A DNA stretch of 64,000 nucleotides from Archangium violaceum Cb vi76 (GCF_000733295.1 NZ_JPMI01000391.1:43377-107376); one strand, 5' to 3'. Shown: positions 49,261-58,656, counted from the first letter of the stretch. Numbers and translations: made by a program. Notes: generated from the sequence alone by a model not told the origin.

Positions 49261-49766
49261 TGGACGCGCCCCCGCCTCCCGAGACCCCCGGAATGGACCG
49301 GCGAGCCGTGCTCGGCTCGCTGCTGCACGGCACCTGTGCCCTCGCCGCGCTCTGTTCCGGCTGTGCTCCCGAGTGGCGGGAGGCCACCGTGCTCCCGTTC
49401 TCCGATGCCGAGGCCTGCGGCGTCACCCCCGGCCGTCCCGAGGAGGGCTGGGTGGAGGTCAAGCTCTCGGAGTACCCGGCGCTGAGGCGTCCGGGGGGCT
49501 CGGCGGCGGTACGCGTCCCCGAGGCCCTGCTCGACGTGGTGGTCCTCCACACCGCGTCGGGCTGCTTCTCCGCCGTCTGGCGCATCTGCACGCACGGGGA
49601 CTGTCACGTCACCCACGTCCCCGGGCAGGCCCTCCTGGAGTGCCCCTGCCACGGCTCGCGCTTCGGCGAGGATGGCCGGGTCCTGCTCGGTCCCGCCACC
49701 CGTCCATTGCAGCGCTTCCGGGTGGCGCGGGTGGATGACTCGGTGTGGATCCACCGGCCCCGCTGA
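49260..49766 (+). CDS. Rieske [2Fe-2S] protein in the B12-regulated operon
   Basis: A 168-residue protein with a twin-arginine-like leader (MDRRAVLGSLLHG) and a lipobox-like LCSGC (Cys35). The Rieske site is complete: Cys110 and His112 (RICTHGDC), Cys128 and His131 (CPCHGSRF), with Cys115 and Cys130 placed for the stabilising disulfide. It would carry electrons at the periplasmic side of a membrane. It belongs to the riboswitch 2 operon but no oxidase or cytochrome partner is nearby; reduction of corrinoid cobalt is one speculative role. The ATG overlaps the previous TGA. Confidence 0.85.
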   Translation: MDAPPPPETPGMDRRAVLGSLLHGTCALAALCSGCAPEWREATVLPFSDAEACGVTPGRPEEGWVEVKLSEYPALRRPGGSAAVRVPEALLDVVVLHTASGCFSAVWRICTHGDCHVTHVPGQALLECPCHGSRFGEDGRVLLGPATRPLQRFRVARVDDSVWIHRPR

Positions 49767-49865
49767 CGGCGTGGTTCCACCCACCCTGGGGCGGATTTGA
49801 CTCCGGGTGTCAATCGCCGCCTCCAGGCGAATGGCGCGCCCGGGTCGTGTAATCTCCCCGCCGCG

Positions 49866-51554
49866 ATGTGGCAGATCATCATCAACGGCCCGGGTTACTT
49901 CGACACTGCCTACGAGCTTCCCGAGGGCGTCACGCACCTCGGCCGCGCGGATGAGAACGACATCGTTCTCGGCGGGGACCTCGTCTCGCGCCGGCATGCC
50001 CGGCTCGTGGCCGAAGGCGACACCCTGCGCATCGAGGACCTCGGCAGCCGCAACGGCAGCCGCGTCAACGGCACGCCCCTGCAGGGCAGCATCGCCCTGC
50101 TCCCCGGCGACACCATCTCCCTGGGCGAGAACACCCTCTCGGTGCGCCAGCCCAACCAGGTGGAGAACGCCGCCACCGAGATGGTGGACCTGGGCGCCGG
50201 AGGCGTGCGCCGCTTCGGCCATGGCGATGACGTGGGGGCCTCCGTCATCCTCGCCAAGAACATCAAGAACGTGGACCTGTTGCGGGCGCTCGACAACTTC
50301 TCCAGCCCCTTCGACAGCGTTCCCGCCACCGCCGCCCCCATCCTCCCGGCGGCGCCCACCGCTCCCCGGGGCGCCTACGAGACGCTCCTCCTCCTCTTCC
50401 ACACCGCCGAGGCGCTCGCCACCTCCGCCACCCTGACGGACTTCCTCGAGGCCACCATGGACCGGGTGCTCGAGCGCATCGACGCCACCACCGCCGTGGT
50501 GCTGCTGCGCCACCCCACCGGCGTCTTCGTGCCCGCCGCCGTGCGCCACCGCGGCAAGCTCGCCAAGGGCGAGGTGCCCGTCTCCGATGGCATCATCGAG
50601 CAGGCCCTCAGCGAGGGCCGCGCGCTCGTGGTGGGTGACGTGCGCGATGACCGCCGCTTCGCCAGCCGCGAGAGCGTCATCCTCTATGGTGTGGACCGGG
50701 TGCTCTGCATCCCCATCGGGCTCGAGTCCCCCTTCTCCGGCGTCCTCTACGTCAACACCTCCGCGAAGAACGACACCGAGCTGGAGATCATGCTCGACAC
50801 CTGCACCGCCGTGGCGCACCTGGTGGCCACCGGCGTGCAGAAGTTCTCCGCCGCCTCGGGCAGTGGAGCCCCTCCGCTGCGTCACCACCTGGAGCGCTTC
50901 CTCGGGCCCGAGGTCGCCGAGCGGCGCACGGCCGAGGTCCAGCGCACCGGTGGCAGGTTGCCCGCGCTGGCGGAATGCAACCTCACCATCGTCCACGCCG
51001 AGCTCGTCGGTTTCGGCGCGCTGGCTTCGAAGCTCGGTGCCCTGCGCACCACCGAGCTGCTCAACGACTTCCACTCGCGCCTGGGTGGGCTCGTCTTCAG
51101 CTTCGAGGGCACCCTGGAGACCTTCTTCGGTGAGTCGCTGCGCGCCCTCTTCGGCACTCCCGCCTCCAAGCCGGACGACGCCGTGCGCGCCGTGCGGGCC
51201 GCGCTCGCCCTGCGCGAGGACTGGGAGCGCCACATGGCCCGCCGCCCCGCGGAGGAGCGCTGCGAGCTGCGCATCGGCATCAACACCGCCCGCGTCCTGG
51301 CGGGCTTCGTGGGCCCCGACTCCCGCCCCTCCTTCTCCGCCGTGGGCGACGGGGTGAGCGTGGCCTCGTGGCTGGCCGCCACCGCCTCGCCCGGCCAGGT
51401 GCTCATCACCGGCAAGACGCTCGCGGTGATCGGCGCCCGCTTCGACGTCGTCCCCCTCGGCGAGCGCCTCATCCGCTCCCCCCGCGACAAGGTCGCCGCC
51501 TTCGAGGTCGTGGACGAGGACATCCCCCAGCTCACCAATCCCGGTGTGCGCTGA
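49866..51554 (+). CDS. FHA-GAF-nucleotide cyclase-like protein
   Basis: A 562-residue cytoplasmic protein: an FHA domain (about 20-95; LGRADENDIVLGGDLVSRRHARLVAEG, GSRNGSRVNG), a GAF domain (about 175-330), and a class III cyclase-like domain (about 370-545; GINTARVLAGFVGPDSRPSFSAVGDGVSVASWLA). In the cyclase part the two metal Asp positions appear as Glu: IVHAELVGF in place of FADIxGF, and FFGESLRALFG in place of xxGDxxxAxFG. Activity is therefore doubtful or metal-altered. The protein links phospho-Thr recognition, ligand sensing and a cyclase fold and precedes a Ser/Thr kinase. Confidence 0.85.
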   Translation: MWQIIINGPGYFDTAYELPEGVTHLGRADENDIVLGGDLVSRRHARLVAEGDTLRIEDLGSRNGSRVNGTPLQGSIALLPGDTISLGENTLSVRQPNQVENAATEMVDLGAGGVRRFGHGDDVGASVILAKNIKNVDLLRALDNFSSPFDSVPATAAPILPAAPTAPRGAYETLLLLFHTAEALATSATLTDFLEATMDRVLERIDATTAVVLLRHPTGVFVPAAVRHRGKLAKGEVPVSDGIIEQALSEGRALVVGDVRDDRRFASRESVILYGVDRVLCIPIGLESPFSGVLYVNTSAKNDTELEIMLDTCTAVAHLVATGVQKFSAASGSGAPPLRHHLERFLGPEVAERRTAEVQRTGGRLPALAECNLTIVHAELVGFGALASKLGALRTTELLNDFHSRLGGLVFSFEGTLETFFGESLRALFGTPASKPDDAVRAVRAALALREDWERHMARRPAEERCELRIGINTARVLAGFVGPDSRPSFSAVGDGVSVASWLAATASPGQVLITGKTLAVIGARFDVVPLGERLIRSPRDKVAAFEVVDEDIPQLTNPGVR

Positions 51555-51659
51555 AGTGTGGAAGTGTGGTAATCATGGTTCGGCGGAGACTCGCACTCGG
51601 ACCCGGAACAATGCGAGCATGTGCGCCCCCCTTGCGAGCATGAGCGCCCAGCGTCCGGC

Positions 51660-54464
51660 ATGAACCCGTCGTCATCGACCGCTCGACTGCGTCCGTTCCG
51701 GCCCGTGCCGTTCGGCCGCTACACGCTGCTGACCCAGCTGTCCACCGGCGGCATGGGAGAAATCTTCCTCGCACGGCTGGAGGGCGCCCAGGGCTTCGAG
51801 AAGCTGTGCGTCATCAAGAAGATACTGCCGCAGCTGGCGGCGGATCCGGAGTTCGTCGAGCGCTTCGTGGGCGAGGCGCGCACGCTGGTGAAGCTGTCAC
51901 ACGGCTCCATCGCGCAGGTGCTGGACATGGGGCTGCACGAGGGCGATGCGTACATGGCCCTCGAGTACGTGGACGGCAAGGATCTGCGCAAGGTGGCGGC
52001 GCGGGCGAGGGACAGGCAGAAGCCGTTGCCGCTCACCTTCGTGCTGTTCGTGATGGGCCGGGTGCTGGACGCGCTCGCCTACGCGCACCGCAAGAAGGGA
52101 GATGACGAGGGCGAGCTGAACCTCGTGCACCGGGACATCTCGCCGCAGAACATCCTCATTTCCTACGAGGGGGAGGTGAAGGTCATCGACTTCGGCCTGG
52201 CCAAGAGCCGGCTGAGCGCGGCGAAGACGAACCCGAGCATCATCCTCGGCAAGTTCCTCTACATGTCGCCGGAGCAGGCGCGGCACCAGCCGGTGGATCG
52301 CCGCAGCGATCTGTACGCGGTGGGCCTGTGTCTGTACGAGCTCATCGCGGGGAAGAACCCCTTCGATTTGCTGCCTCCGGGCGAGCTGATGTCCGCGGTG
52401 GCCCAGCCCGAGGTGCAGCCGCTGGGCGAGGTGGTGCCGTCCGCGCCGCCCGCGGTGACGCAGTTGGTGATGAAGGCGCTCGCGGTGGACCCGGCCCAGC
52501 GCTTCCAATCGGCGGAGGAGCTGCGCGGCAAGCTGAACGCGTGCCTGCTGGAGTTGGATCCCTCCTCGGGTCCGGAGAACGTCAGCCGGTACATGCACGA
52601 GCTGTTCGGCCCGGAGTACCAGGGCGAGCGGCGGCTGCTGGCGAGCCTCCGGGAAGCGGCGCGTCCGCTCGAGCCGGAGTCCGGAGGGGTGGGCACGCCC
52701 GAGGGTGCCGCGCCGAGGCTCTCGGCCGAGCCGTCGTCGAAGTCGGGCCGGCCGGAGGGGGCCTTCGAGCCGCTCTCCTTCCGTCCCACGCCGCGCACGC
52801 GCGAGGGGGCTCCGGTGCGCGATGACGGCGAGACGCGCCCGGCCGTGCCCGCCTCGGCCCTGGACGAGCCCACCCGGCCCGCCGTCGCCGTGGAGGCCAT
52901 CGAGGAGTCGCGGAAGGAGCGGCACTCGCCACCGGGAGGCTCGCCCACGGTGGACATCTCGGGGCTCACGGCGCCGGTCGTGCCCAGGAGTCCCGCGCCC
53001 GCTCCGGTTCCCGTCCGTGCTTCCGCCGCTCCTCCGGTGCTCTCCCCGGAGCCCGGCTCGGGTGCGGCCCGGGCCCCGGCTCTCCGGCCTTCCGTGCAGA
53101 TGGGAGCGGTGCCGTCCTCGCCCCGTGTCCCGCTCACACCGGCCATCCCGGTCTCCGGGTCCATGGCCCCGACGCGCGAGCTGGTGGTGTCCTCCGGGCC
53201 GGGCGCACCGCAGGCCGTGCCGATGCTGGAGCAGGCGCCTCCGGAGGATCTCGCGCCGGTGCCCATCGAGGACACGCCCATGTGGTCCGAGCCGCTCCGC
53301 TCGGACGAGGACCTGAGCGCCATCGAGGAGCCGCGGGACTCCCGCCCGGCGCCTCCCTTGTCCTACGAGACGGGCGAGCAGGAGGAGGGTGCCTCCGCCT
53401 CCGAGACCGGAGATGCGCTCGGGGACGAGGTGGACGTGGGCCTGGCGGACACGAATCCGCGCATGCAGGTGCCCTCGGGTCACGAGGACACCCAGCCGCG
53501 CGTGGTCCTGCAGGACGTGTATCGCCAGGACACCCAGCCGCGCGTGGTGCTCGATGAGTCGCTGACCCGCGACCCGGACGACGAGGTGTCCCAAGGGGGC
53601 AAGACGCGGCGGCCCCGGCGGCGCGTGACGTCGACGGGCACTCCCGTGGTGCCCCCGCGCCCGACCACCTCCACGTCGAGGACGATGGCCGTCACCGCCC
53701 GGAATCAGGAGGAGCGCGAGGCCTCGAGCGGCTGGCGCGGCGAGGCGGAGCCGCCGGCACGGCCGGAGATCACCCGCCGCACGTCCGTGCCGGCACGGCC
53801 ATTCCCGTGGGGGTTGCTTGCCGTGGTGGTGCTCCTGCTGCTGGTGGGCGGTGGCCTGAGCGCCGCCGTCTTCCTGGAGCCGCCTCGCGAAGAAGTGCCG
53901 GTGGAACCTCCGCCCGCGCGTCCGCTCTTCCAGGGGAAGAAGCCGGCCCAGACCCCGACACCTTCCGCGCCTTCGTCCGCTCCGGCTCCCGCGGCCGGGG
54001 AGCCCGCCGCCGTGGCCGATTCCGCGCGGACGGCTTCCGCGAACACGGAGAACCCTGGCACGGCCGCTCAAGCTCAGGCTCCAGCCGCTGTTCCGGTGGA
54101 GGCGCTCGCCGCGGCTCCCACGGGGAACACGGGCTCTCCCGAGAGCGAGCTGTCCGCGGACGAGGCGCTGCTCGCGCCGCTCGCTCCGTCCAACGCCACG
54201 GTTTCGGCCTCGAGCAAGCGTCAGGTCCAGCGCAAGCGTCCGCCCTCGCGCCAGTCCTTGTTGCAGAAGGAGTGGGTCCGCACGCGCACGGCCTACAAGG
54301 CGCTCACCCGCGTCTACGCGTGCGAGAGCCTCGATCTGCTGTGCAGCCGCTACGAGGACCTCGAGTCCGAGGTGGTGGGCATGGGGGATGTCGAGAGCGC
54401 CGAGCTGCTCGGCAAGGTGCGGGCGTTGCAGCGGGAAATCCAGAGAAGGAAGAAGGGCTCCTGA
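51660..54464 (+). CDS. Large Ser/Thr protein kinase, membrane-anchored
   Basis: A 934-residue kinase. The N-terminal catalytic domain (about 20-295) has STGGMGEIFLA, CVIKKILP, HRDISPQNIL, IDFGLAKS and MSPEQAR, all intact. A long Pro/Ala-rich region (about 340-715) includes two DTQPRVVLQD/DE-type short repeats. A single membrane helix (FPWGLLAVVVLLLLVGGGLSAAVFL, about 718-742) follows, then a short extracytoplasmic part with a Cys pair (YACESLDLLCSRYEDL). The start at 51660 is chosen over 51621. It is typical of myxobacterial PknB-like kinases; the substrate is unknown, with the upstream FHA-GAF protein a natural candidate. Confidence 0.9.
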   Translation: MNPSSSTARLRPFRPVPFGRYTLLTQLSTGGMGEIFLARLEGAQGFEKLCVIKKILPQLAADPEFVERFVGEARTLVKLSHGSIAQVLDMGLHEGDAYMALEYVDGKDLRKVAARARDRQKPLPLTFVLFVMGRVLDALAYAHRKKGDDEGELNLVHRDISPQNILISYEGEVKVIDFGLAKSRLSAAKTNPSIILGKFLYMSPEQARHQPVDRRSDLYAVGLCLYELIAGKNPFDLLPPGELMSAVAQPEVQPLGEVVPSAPPAVTQLVMKALAVDPAQRFQSAEELRGKLNACLLELDPSSGPENVSRYMHELFGPEYQGERRLLASLREAARPLEPESGGVGTPEGAAPRLSAEPSSKSGRPEGAFEPLSFRPTPRTREGAPVRDDGETRPAVPASALDEPTRPAVAVEAIEESRKERHSPPGGSPTVDISGLTAPVVPRSPAPAPVPVRASAAPPVLSPEPGSGAARAPALRPSVQMGAVPSSPRVPLTPAIPVSGSMAPTRELVVSSGPGAPQAVPMLEQAPPEDLAPVPIEDTPMWSEPLRSDEDLSAIEEPRDSRPAPPLSYETGEQEEGASASETGDALGDEVDVGLADTNPRMQVPSGHEDTQPRVVLQDVYRQDTQPRVVLDESLTRDPDDEVSQGGKTRRPRRRVTSTGTPVVPPRPTTSTSRTMAVTARNQEEREASSGWRGEAEPPARPEITRRTSVPARPFPWGLLAVVVLLLLVGGGLSAAVFLEPPREEVPVEPPPARPLFQGKKPAQTPTPSAPSSAPAPAAGEPAAVADSARTASANTENPGTAAQAQAPAAVPVEALAAAPTGNTGSPESELSADEALLAPLAPSNATVSASSKRQVQRKRPPSRQSLLQKEWVRTRTAYKALTRVYACESLDLLCSRYEDLESEVVGMGDVESAELLGKVRALQREIQRRKKGS

Positions 54465-54486
54465 GGCGGGGCCCTTCCGACGCGCC

Positions 54487-55281
54487 GTGGACACGCTCCT
54501 CGACATCCAGGGTCTGAGCGCCGGTTATGGGCCGGCTCCGGTGCTGCGCGACGTGGACTGCGCGGTGCGGGCGGGAGAGCTGTGGGTGGTGCTCGGGCCC
54601 AACGGTACCGGCAAGAGCACGCTGCTGAAGAGTGTGTTGGGCGCCATGCCCTGGACGCGCGGCCGCATCCGCCTGCTGGAGCGCGAGCGGAGCGAGTGGG
54701 AGGCGCGGGCGCTCGCCCGGAACGTGGCGTGGGTGCCGCAGGGCTTCGAGCCCGCCGAGGGCTTCAGCGGACTGGAGCTGGTGTTGATGGGGCGCAGTCC
54801 GCACCTGGGCCTGTGGGGCCTCACCTCGGCGAGCGACGAGGCGGTGGCGCGCGAGGTGTTGGAGGAGCTCGGGGTGGCGTACCTGGCGGAGCGCTCCTGC
54901 GAGGCGATGTCGGGAGGAGAGCGCCGGATGCTGCTGCTGGCGCGCGGGCTGGTCCAGCAACCGAAGCTGTTGCTGCTGGACGAGCCCACGGCGTTCCTGG
55001 ACGTGGCGCACCAGGTGGGGGCGTTGGAGCGGGTGCGTGCGCGGGTGGACGCGGGCCTGGGCGCGGTGGCGGTGCTCCACGACGTCAACCTGGCGGCGGC
55101 CTTCGCCACGCACGTGTTGCTGCTGCGCGAGGGGCACGTGCTGGCCCGGGGGCCCGCGCCGGAGGTGCTCCAGCGTGAGCGGCTCGAGGCCCTCTATGGT
55201 GTGCCCATGGAGATGGCGAGCGCGCCCTCGGGAGCGCGCCTGTTCGCCCCGCGTGCGCGGTGGACGGCCGAGGGGCGTTAG
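54487..55281 (+). CDS. ABC transporter ATP-binding protein, BtuD/FecE-like
   Basis: A 264-residue ATPase of the metal-siderophore/B12 importer class. Walker A is GPNGTGKSTLL, the signature MSGGERRMLLLARGL, Walker B LLLLDEPTAFLD, and the H-loop VLHDVNLAAAF. The opening LLDIQGLSAGYGPAPVLRDVDCAVRAGEL is typical of BtuD/FecE. The GTG at 54487 is chosen; the ribosome site is weak. The btuF-btuC operon 11 kb away lacks an ATPase, so this is the likely partner, although siderophore or haem importers are alternatives. Confidence 0.85.
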   Translation: MDTLLDIQGLSAGYGPAPVLRDVDCAVRAGELWVVLGPNGTGKSTLLKSVLGAMPWTRGRIRLLERERSEWEARALARNVAWVPQGFEPAEGFSGLELVLMGRSPHLGLWGLTSASDEAVAREVLEELGVAYLAERSCEAMSGGERRMLLLARGLVQQPKLLLLDEPTAFLDVAHQVGALERVRARVDAGLGAVAVLHDVNLAAAFATHVLLLREGHVLARGPAPEVLQRERLEALYGVPMEMASAPSGARLFAPRARWTAEGR

Positions 55282-55392
55282 GAGCTCACCTGTCCTGCGT
55301 CGAAGACTCCACACCGGGACACCAGAACAGGTGTTCGAGGTGAGGGGGCGTGCGACGCTGATGGCTTTGACTCGAAGGTGGGCGTCGCGGAG

Positions 55393-57444
55393 ATGGACTC
55401 TTCTACGCAGTCGGGCAGGACGGTGCGCGGCAGGCTGGAGCGCCTGGTGTTGAGGCTGTTGGCGGCCACCAACCGTCTGCGGTTGCCGGGGCCCTCGGTG
55501 CTGCCCGTGGCGGGCGCGGTGGTGGGCCTCTACAGCGGACTGGCCGCGGGCCTCTTCGCCAACCTCATCGCGCTCGTCAGCGGGGTGGCCCTGGGCTTCC
55601 CCCGGGTGCTGAACGCGTTCCTGCCGGAGTCCGGCACGCGGGAGGCGCTGACCCGGGCCTTCGCCGAGGCGCGCTGGCACTTCGAGTACCTCATCGTGGG
55701 CGTCCCCCTGGCAATGGGCGCGTTGGTGCTCGCGCGGCTCATCCTGCCCGGGGGCCCTCGGGACGAGGTGAAGCGGCGGTTGAAGGTCCTGGGGCTGCTG
55801 GTGCTGGGGGCGCTGTCGCTCTACTACCCGCTGGTGGCGGTGGCGGCGGTGAACTCGGTGGTGGGCCACATGCGGGGCGGGGAGCTGAGCTTCGCGCATG
55901 TGCAGCCCTGGCTGGTGCCGCTGCTGCCCATGGTGGGAGGGCTGGTGGTGGGGCACGTGCTGCGCAACCGGCCCGAGACCCATGGCCACGGCGTGCCCGA
56001 GGTGGTGAAGGCGGTGGAGCGCGAGGGCTGGCTGTCCGGGCGGGACGGGGTGCTGAAGCTGGTGGCGAGCGCCATCACCATCGGCACGGGCGGTTCGGCC
56101 GGACGCGAGGGGCCCATCGTATTTGGAGGAGCGGCGTTCGGCTCGACGGTGGGGCGTACGCTGGGCTTCACCCGGCGCGAGCTGGCCATCCTGCTGGCGA
56201 GTGGAGCGGGCGCGGGGATCGCCGCCTCCTTCAACGCGCCCATCGCCGGCGCCATCTTCGCGATGGAGATCATCCTGCGCGAGTTCCAGCTGCGCGTCTT
56301 CTCTCCCATCATCCTCGCCAGCGTCACGGCGACGATGGTGGGCCGGGGCGTCATGGGCAACGCGGCGATGATTCAACGCGTGTCCTACAGCATGGTGAGC
56401 GGTTGGGAGATCGTCTTCTACGCGGTGCTTGGACTGGTGATGGGGCTGCTGGCGTACGTCTTCATCCGGCTGATGCACGGGGTGGAGGACTTCTTCCAGG
56501 GGAAGAAGCCGGGACGGGTGAGTGCCTTCCTGGGACGGCAGCCGCTGCCCTTGAGGGCGGCACTGGGTGGACTGCTGGTGGGGTGCCTGGCGCTGGTGCA
56601 CCCGGTGGTGTGGGGGACGGGGCACGAGTCCATCAACGAGGCGGCGCTGCGGGCGCTGCCGCTGGTGATGTTGGCCTCGGGCTTCGCGCTCAAGCTGGTG
56701 GCCACGGCGCTCACGTTGGGCTCGGGAGGCTCGGGAGGGACGTTCTTCCCCATGACGGTGATGGGGGCGCTGGCGGGAGGCGCGTTCGGGGAGGTGCTGC
56801 ACGCGGCCATGCCGGGCATCACCGCGCCGAGCGGGGCCTACGCGATGGTGGGCATGGGAGGGGCGGTGGCGGCGCTCACGCGTGGGCCGCTCACGGGGTT
56901 GATGATGGTGTACGAGCTGAGCGGCAACTACGCGATCATCCTGCCGCTGATGGTGACGTGCACGATCGCCTCGGCGCTGTGTCACACGCTGGTGGAGCGG
57001 AAGTCGGGAGTGGATCCGCACACGCTGCGGCGAGCGCCGGTGGGGGCGCTGGTGGTGTGGATGGAGCCGGTGGGGCCGGAGTTGGGAGCCTCGGCGTTGC
57101 GCGAGCGGTTGCTCACGGCGCCCGTGGCGGCCTTGCCGGTGAGGGACGCGGGAGGGCGGCTGGTGGGCGTGGTGACGGCGAGCACGCTGGGCGAGCGCTG
57201 GCGGCAGGTGGGGGACGAGTCCACGGTGGCGGCGCTGGCGGACCAGGCCCCCGCGGTGTCCGTGGACACGACGGTGGGCGAGGCGCTCGCGGCCATGGAC
57301 ATCCAGTTGGTGGACGCGTTGCCGGTGCGGGGAGATGGGCAGGTGGGGGTGGTGACGCGCGTGGGGCTCGAGCGTTTCCTGCGGAGGGAGCAGCGCAAGC
57401 TCCATGTGGAGCCCCCTGTCTCCGCGACGGAGATTCCGCGTTAG
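55393..57444 (+). CDS. CLC family chloride channel/transporter with C-terminal CBS pair
   Basis: A 683-residue membrane protein. The chloride-path motifs are present: GTGGSAGREGPIVFGGAAFG (GxxGREGP filter), GSGGSGGTFFP and the AxGxYAMVGMGG end. About ten to twelve membrane segments lie in residues 40-500. Residues about 545-670 form a weak CBS domain pair (ALPVRDAGGRLVGVVTASTLG; VDALPVRGDGQVGVVTRVGLE). The conserved gating Glu is in GREGP. Whether it is a channel or a Cl-/H+ exchanger is not decided. It stands alone after the BtuD-like gene. Confidence 0.9.
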   Translation: MDSSTQSGRTVRGRLERLVLRLLAATNRLRLPGPSVLPVAGAVVGLYSGLAAGLFANLIALVSGVALGFPRVLNAFLPESGTREALTRAFAEARWHFEYLIVGVPLAMGALVLARLILPGGPRDEVKRRLKVLGLLVLGALSLYYPLVAVAAVNSVVGHMRGGELSFAHVQPWLVPLLPMVGGLVVGHVLRNRPETHGHGVPEVVKAVEREGWLSGRDGVLKLVASAITIGTGGSAGREGPIVFGGAAFGSTVGRTLGFTRRELAILLASGAGAGIAASFNAPIAGAIFAMEIILREFQLRVFSPIILASVTATMVGRGVMGNAAMIQRVSYSMVSGWEIVFYAVLGLVMGLLAYVFIRLMHGVEDFFQGKKPGRVSAFLGRQPLPLRAALGGLLVGCLALVHPVVWGTGHESINEAALRALPLVMLASGFALKLVATALTLGSGGSGGTFFPMTVMGALAGGAFGEVLHAAMPGITAPSGAYAMVGMGGAVAALTRGPLTGLMMVYELSGNYAIILPLMVTCTIASALCHTLVERKSGVDPHTLRRAPVGALVVWMEPVGPELGASALRERLLTAPVAALPVRDAGGRLVGVVTASTLGERWRQVGDESTVAALADQAPAVSVDTTVGEALAAMDIQLVDALPVRGDGQVGVVTRVGLERFLRREQRKLHVEPPVSATEIPR

Positions 57445-57507
57445 GGGTGAAGTGAAGGGCTATGCTGCCGGCGCGTGGGAGCGATACCTCCTCCACGGGA
57501 AGGACAC

Positions 57508-57741
57508 ATGCACTGGCGACGGGTGTTCGCGTTCACGGTGGTGCTGGCGGTGGGGACGGGATGCCCGGAGACGTGGCGGGAAGGGGGCACCATCGATCGG
57601 GCGATGGCGAAGGACCTCGCGGAGGAACTGCACCGGCACGACTGCCCCTTGAGCAAGGAGGAGTGGGTAGCAAAGTGCAATGTTCCTTCTGAGCAGTGGG
57701 AAGATTCCGGTTGCCCCCATGCGTGTCAGTTCAAGGATTGA
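57508..57741 (+). CDS. Small Cys-containing lipoprotein
   Basis: A 77-residue lipoprotein: MHWRRVFAFTVVLAVGTGC with a lipobox, then about 58 residues with four more Cys (HDCPLS, AKCNVP, SGCPHACQF), probably two disulfides. The ribosome site AAGGA lies 5 bases before the ATG. It lies 6 bp before the next Cys-rich gene and is almost certainly co-expressed with it. Function unknown. Confidence 0.7.
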   Translation: MHWRRVFAFTVVLAVGTGCPETWREGGTIDRAMAKDLAEELHRHDCPLSKEEWVAKCNVPSEQWEDSGCPHACQFKD

Positions 57742-57747
57742 CCTGTG

Positions 57748-58626
57748 ATGCGTTGGCGCACCCCCCTTGCCGTTTTGCTGGGTCTCTTCCTGCTCCTGCC
57801 GTTGGCTTGGGTCCTCTATATGGCCATGTTGGGAGGATTGCGTCCGCCGCCAGAAGCGAAGGTTGTCCCAATGCTTTCGCCCGGAGAGCGCCAGCGCTTG
57901 ATGACCTATGAGCGCCCGTGCTCTGGGCGCAAGGACTGCGAGCCACCGCTTGCGTGCTTTTTCAATGCGCGGTCGATGTGGAGGTACTGCACGGACAGCA
58001 GGTGCATGACGGATCAGCAATGCTCGGAAGACATGGTGTGCCGTACATTGGAGGCCTCGAGAGCGGGGCCTCACATCCGTTATTGTACGCTCGTGGGAGT
58101 GCGGAAGGAGGGGGAGCCTTGCGCAGACATGTCTCCTTTGCGTGAAGCGGCATGCGAACGCGGTCTCTTGTGCCAGGGTTACCGGTGCGGACGGCCGTGC
58201 CGGGTGGAAGAGCCCGGGAGTTGCCCCGAGGGATTCTTCTGCCGGGAGGGCCTCAATGGCCCTTCCTGTCTGCCCACGTGTGAGGGCCGCGCGTGCCCCG
58301 AGGGCCAGCACTGCATCCGGCCCGATCTCAATGAGGACGTGTCGGTGTGTGCACAGGTTCATGGCCAGAATTGCCAGGAGACGCCTTGTCCCATGGGGCA
58401 GAAGTGTTACATGAGCAATGTCTTCAGCCATCCGCGCGAGGCCTGGGGGACGTGTCTCATCCGTTGTGGTGAGGAACACACGCCTGCATGCCCCGAGGGC
58501 TTCGTCTGCGAGATGAGCTATTGCAGGAAGTCCTGTGACCCGGCCGTGCCCGATGCCTGCGGACCCCATTACAAGTGTTACCGCTACTCCGAGAAATACC
58601 CCTGGACGTGTGACCCGGACCTGTGA
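57748..58626 (+). CDS. Cys-rich membrane-anchored/secreted protein
   Basis: A 292-residue protein with one N-terminal membrane helix (LAVLLGLFLLLPLAWVLYMAML) followed by an extracytoplasmic domain with about 30 Cys in short units such as CPEGFFC, CPEGQHCIRP, CPMGQKCY and CGPHYKCYRY. Such Cys-knot-like units are common in secreted myxobacterial proteins. Local GC at third positions is a little lower than in neighbours. A GTG just before the ATG is an alternative start. Function unknown. Confidence 0.72.
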   Translation: MRWRTPLAVLLGLFLLLPLAWVLYMAMLGGLRPPPEAKVVPMLSPGERQRLMTYERPCSGRKDCEPPLACFFNARSMWRYCTDSRCMTDQQCSEDMVCRTLEASRAGPHIRYCTLVGVRKEGEPCADMSPLREAACERGLLCQGYRCGRPCRVEEPGSCPEGFFCREGLNGPSCLPTCEGRACPEGQHCIRPDLNEDVSVCAQVHGQNCQETPCPMGQKCYMSNVFSHPREAWGTCLIRCGEEHTPACPEGFVCEMSYCRKSCDPAVPDACGPHYKCYRYSEKYPWTCDPDL

Positions 58627-58639
58627 GTCACGCGGTGAC
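58627..58639. terminator. Small hairpin between convergent genes
   Basis: GTCAC-GCG-GTGAC lies between the Cys-rich gene and the convergent HIT gene. The stem is short and lacks a U tract, so it is only a weak terminator candidate. Confidence 0.3.
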
Positions 58640-58656
58640 ACCCGGGTCCGACGCCA

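Noticed and set aside
54304..57405. A 1000-codon minus-strand open frame opposite the btuD-like and CLC genes.
   Set aside because: It is His/Arg/Gln-rich nonsense and antisense to two well-supported genes.
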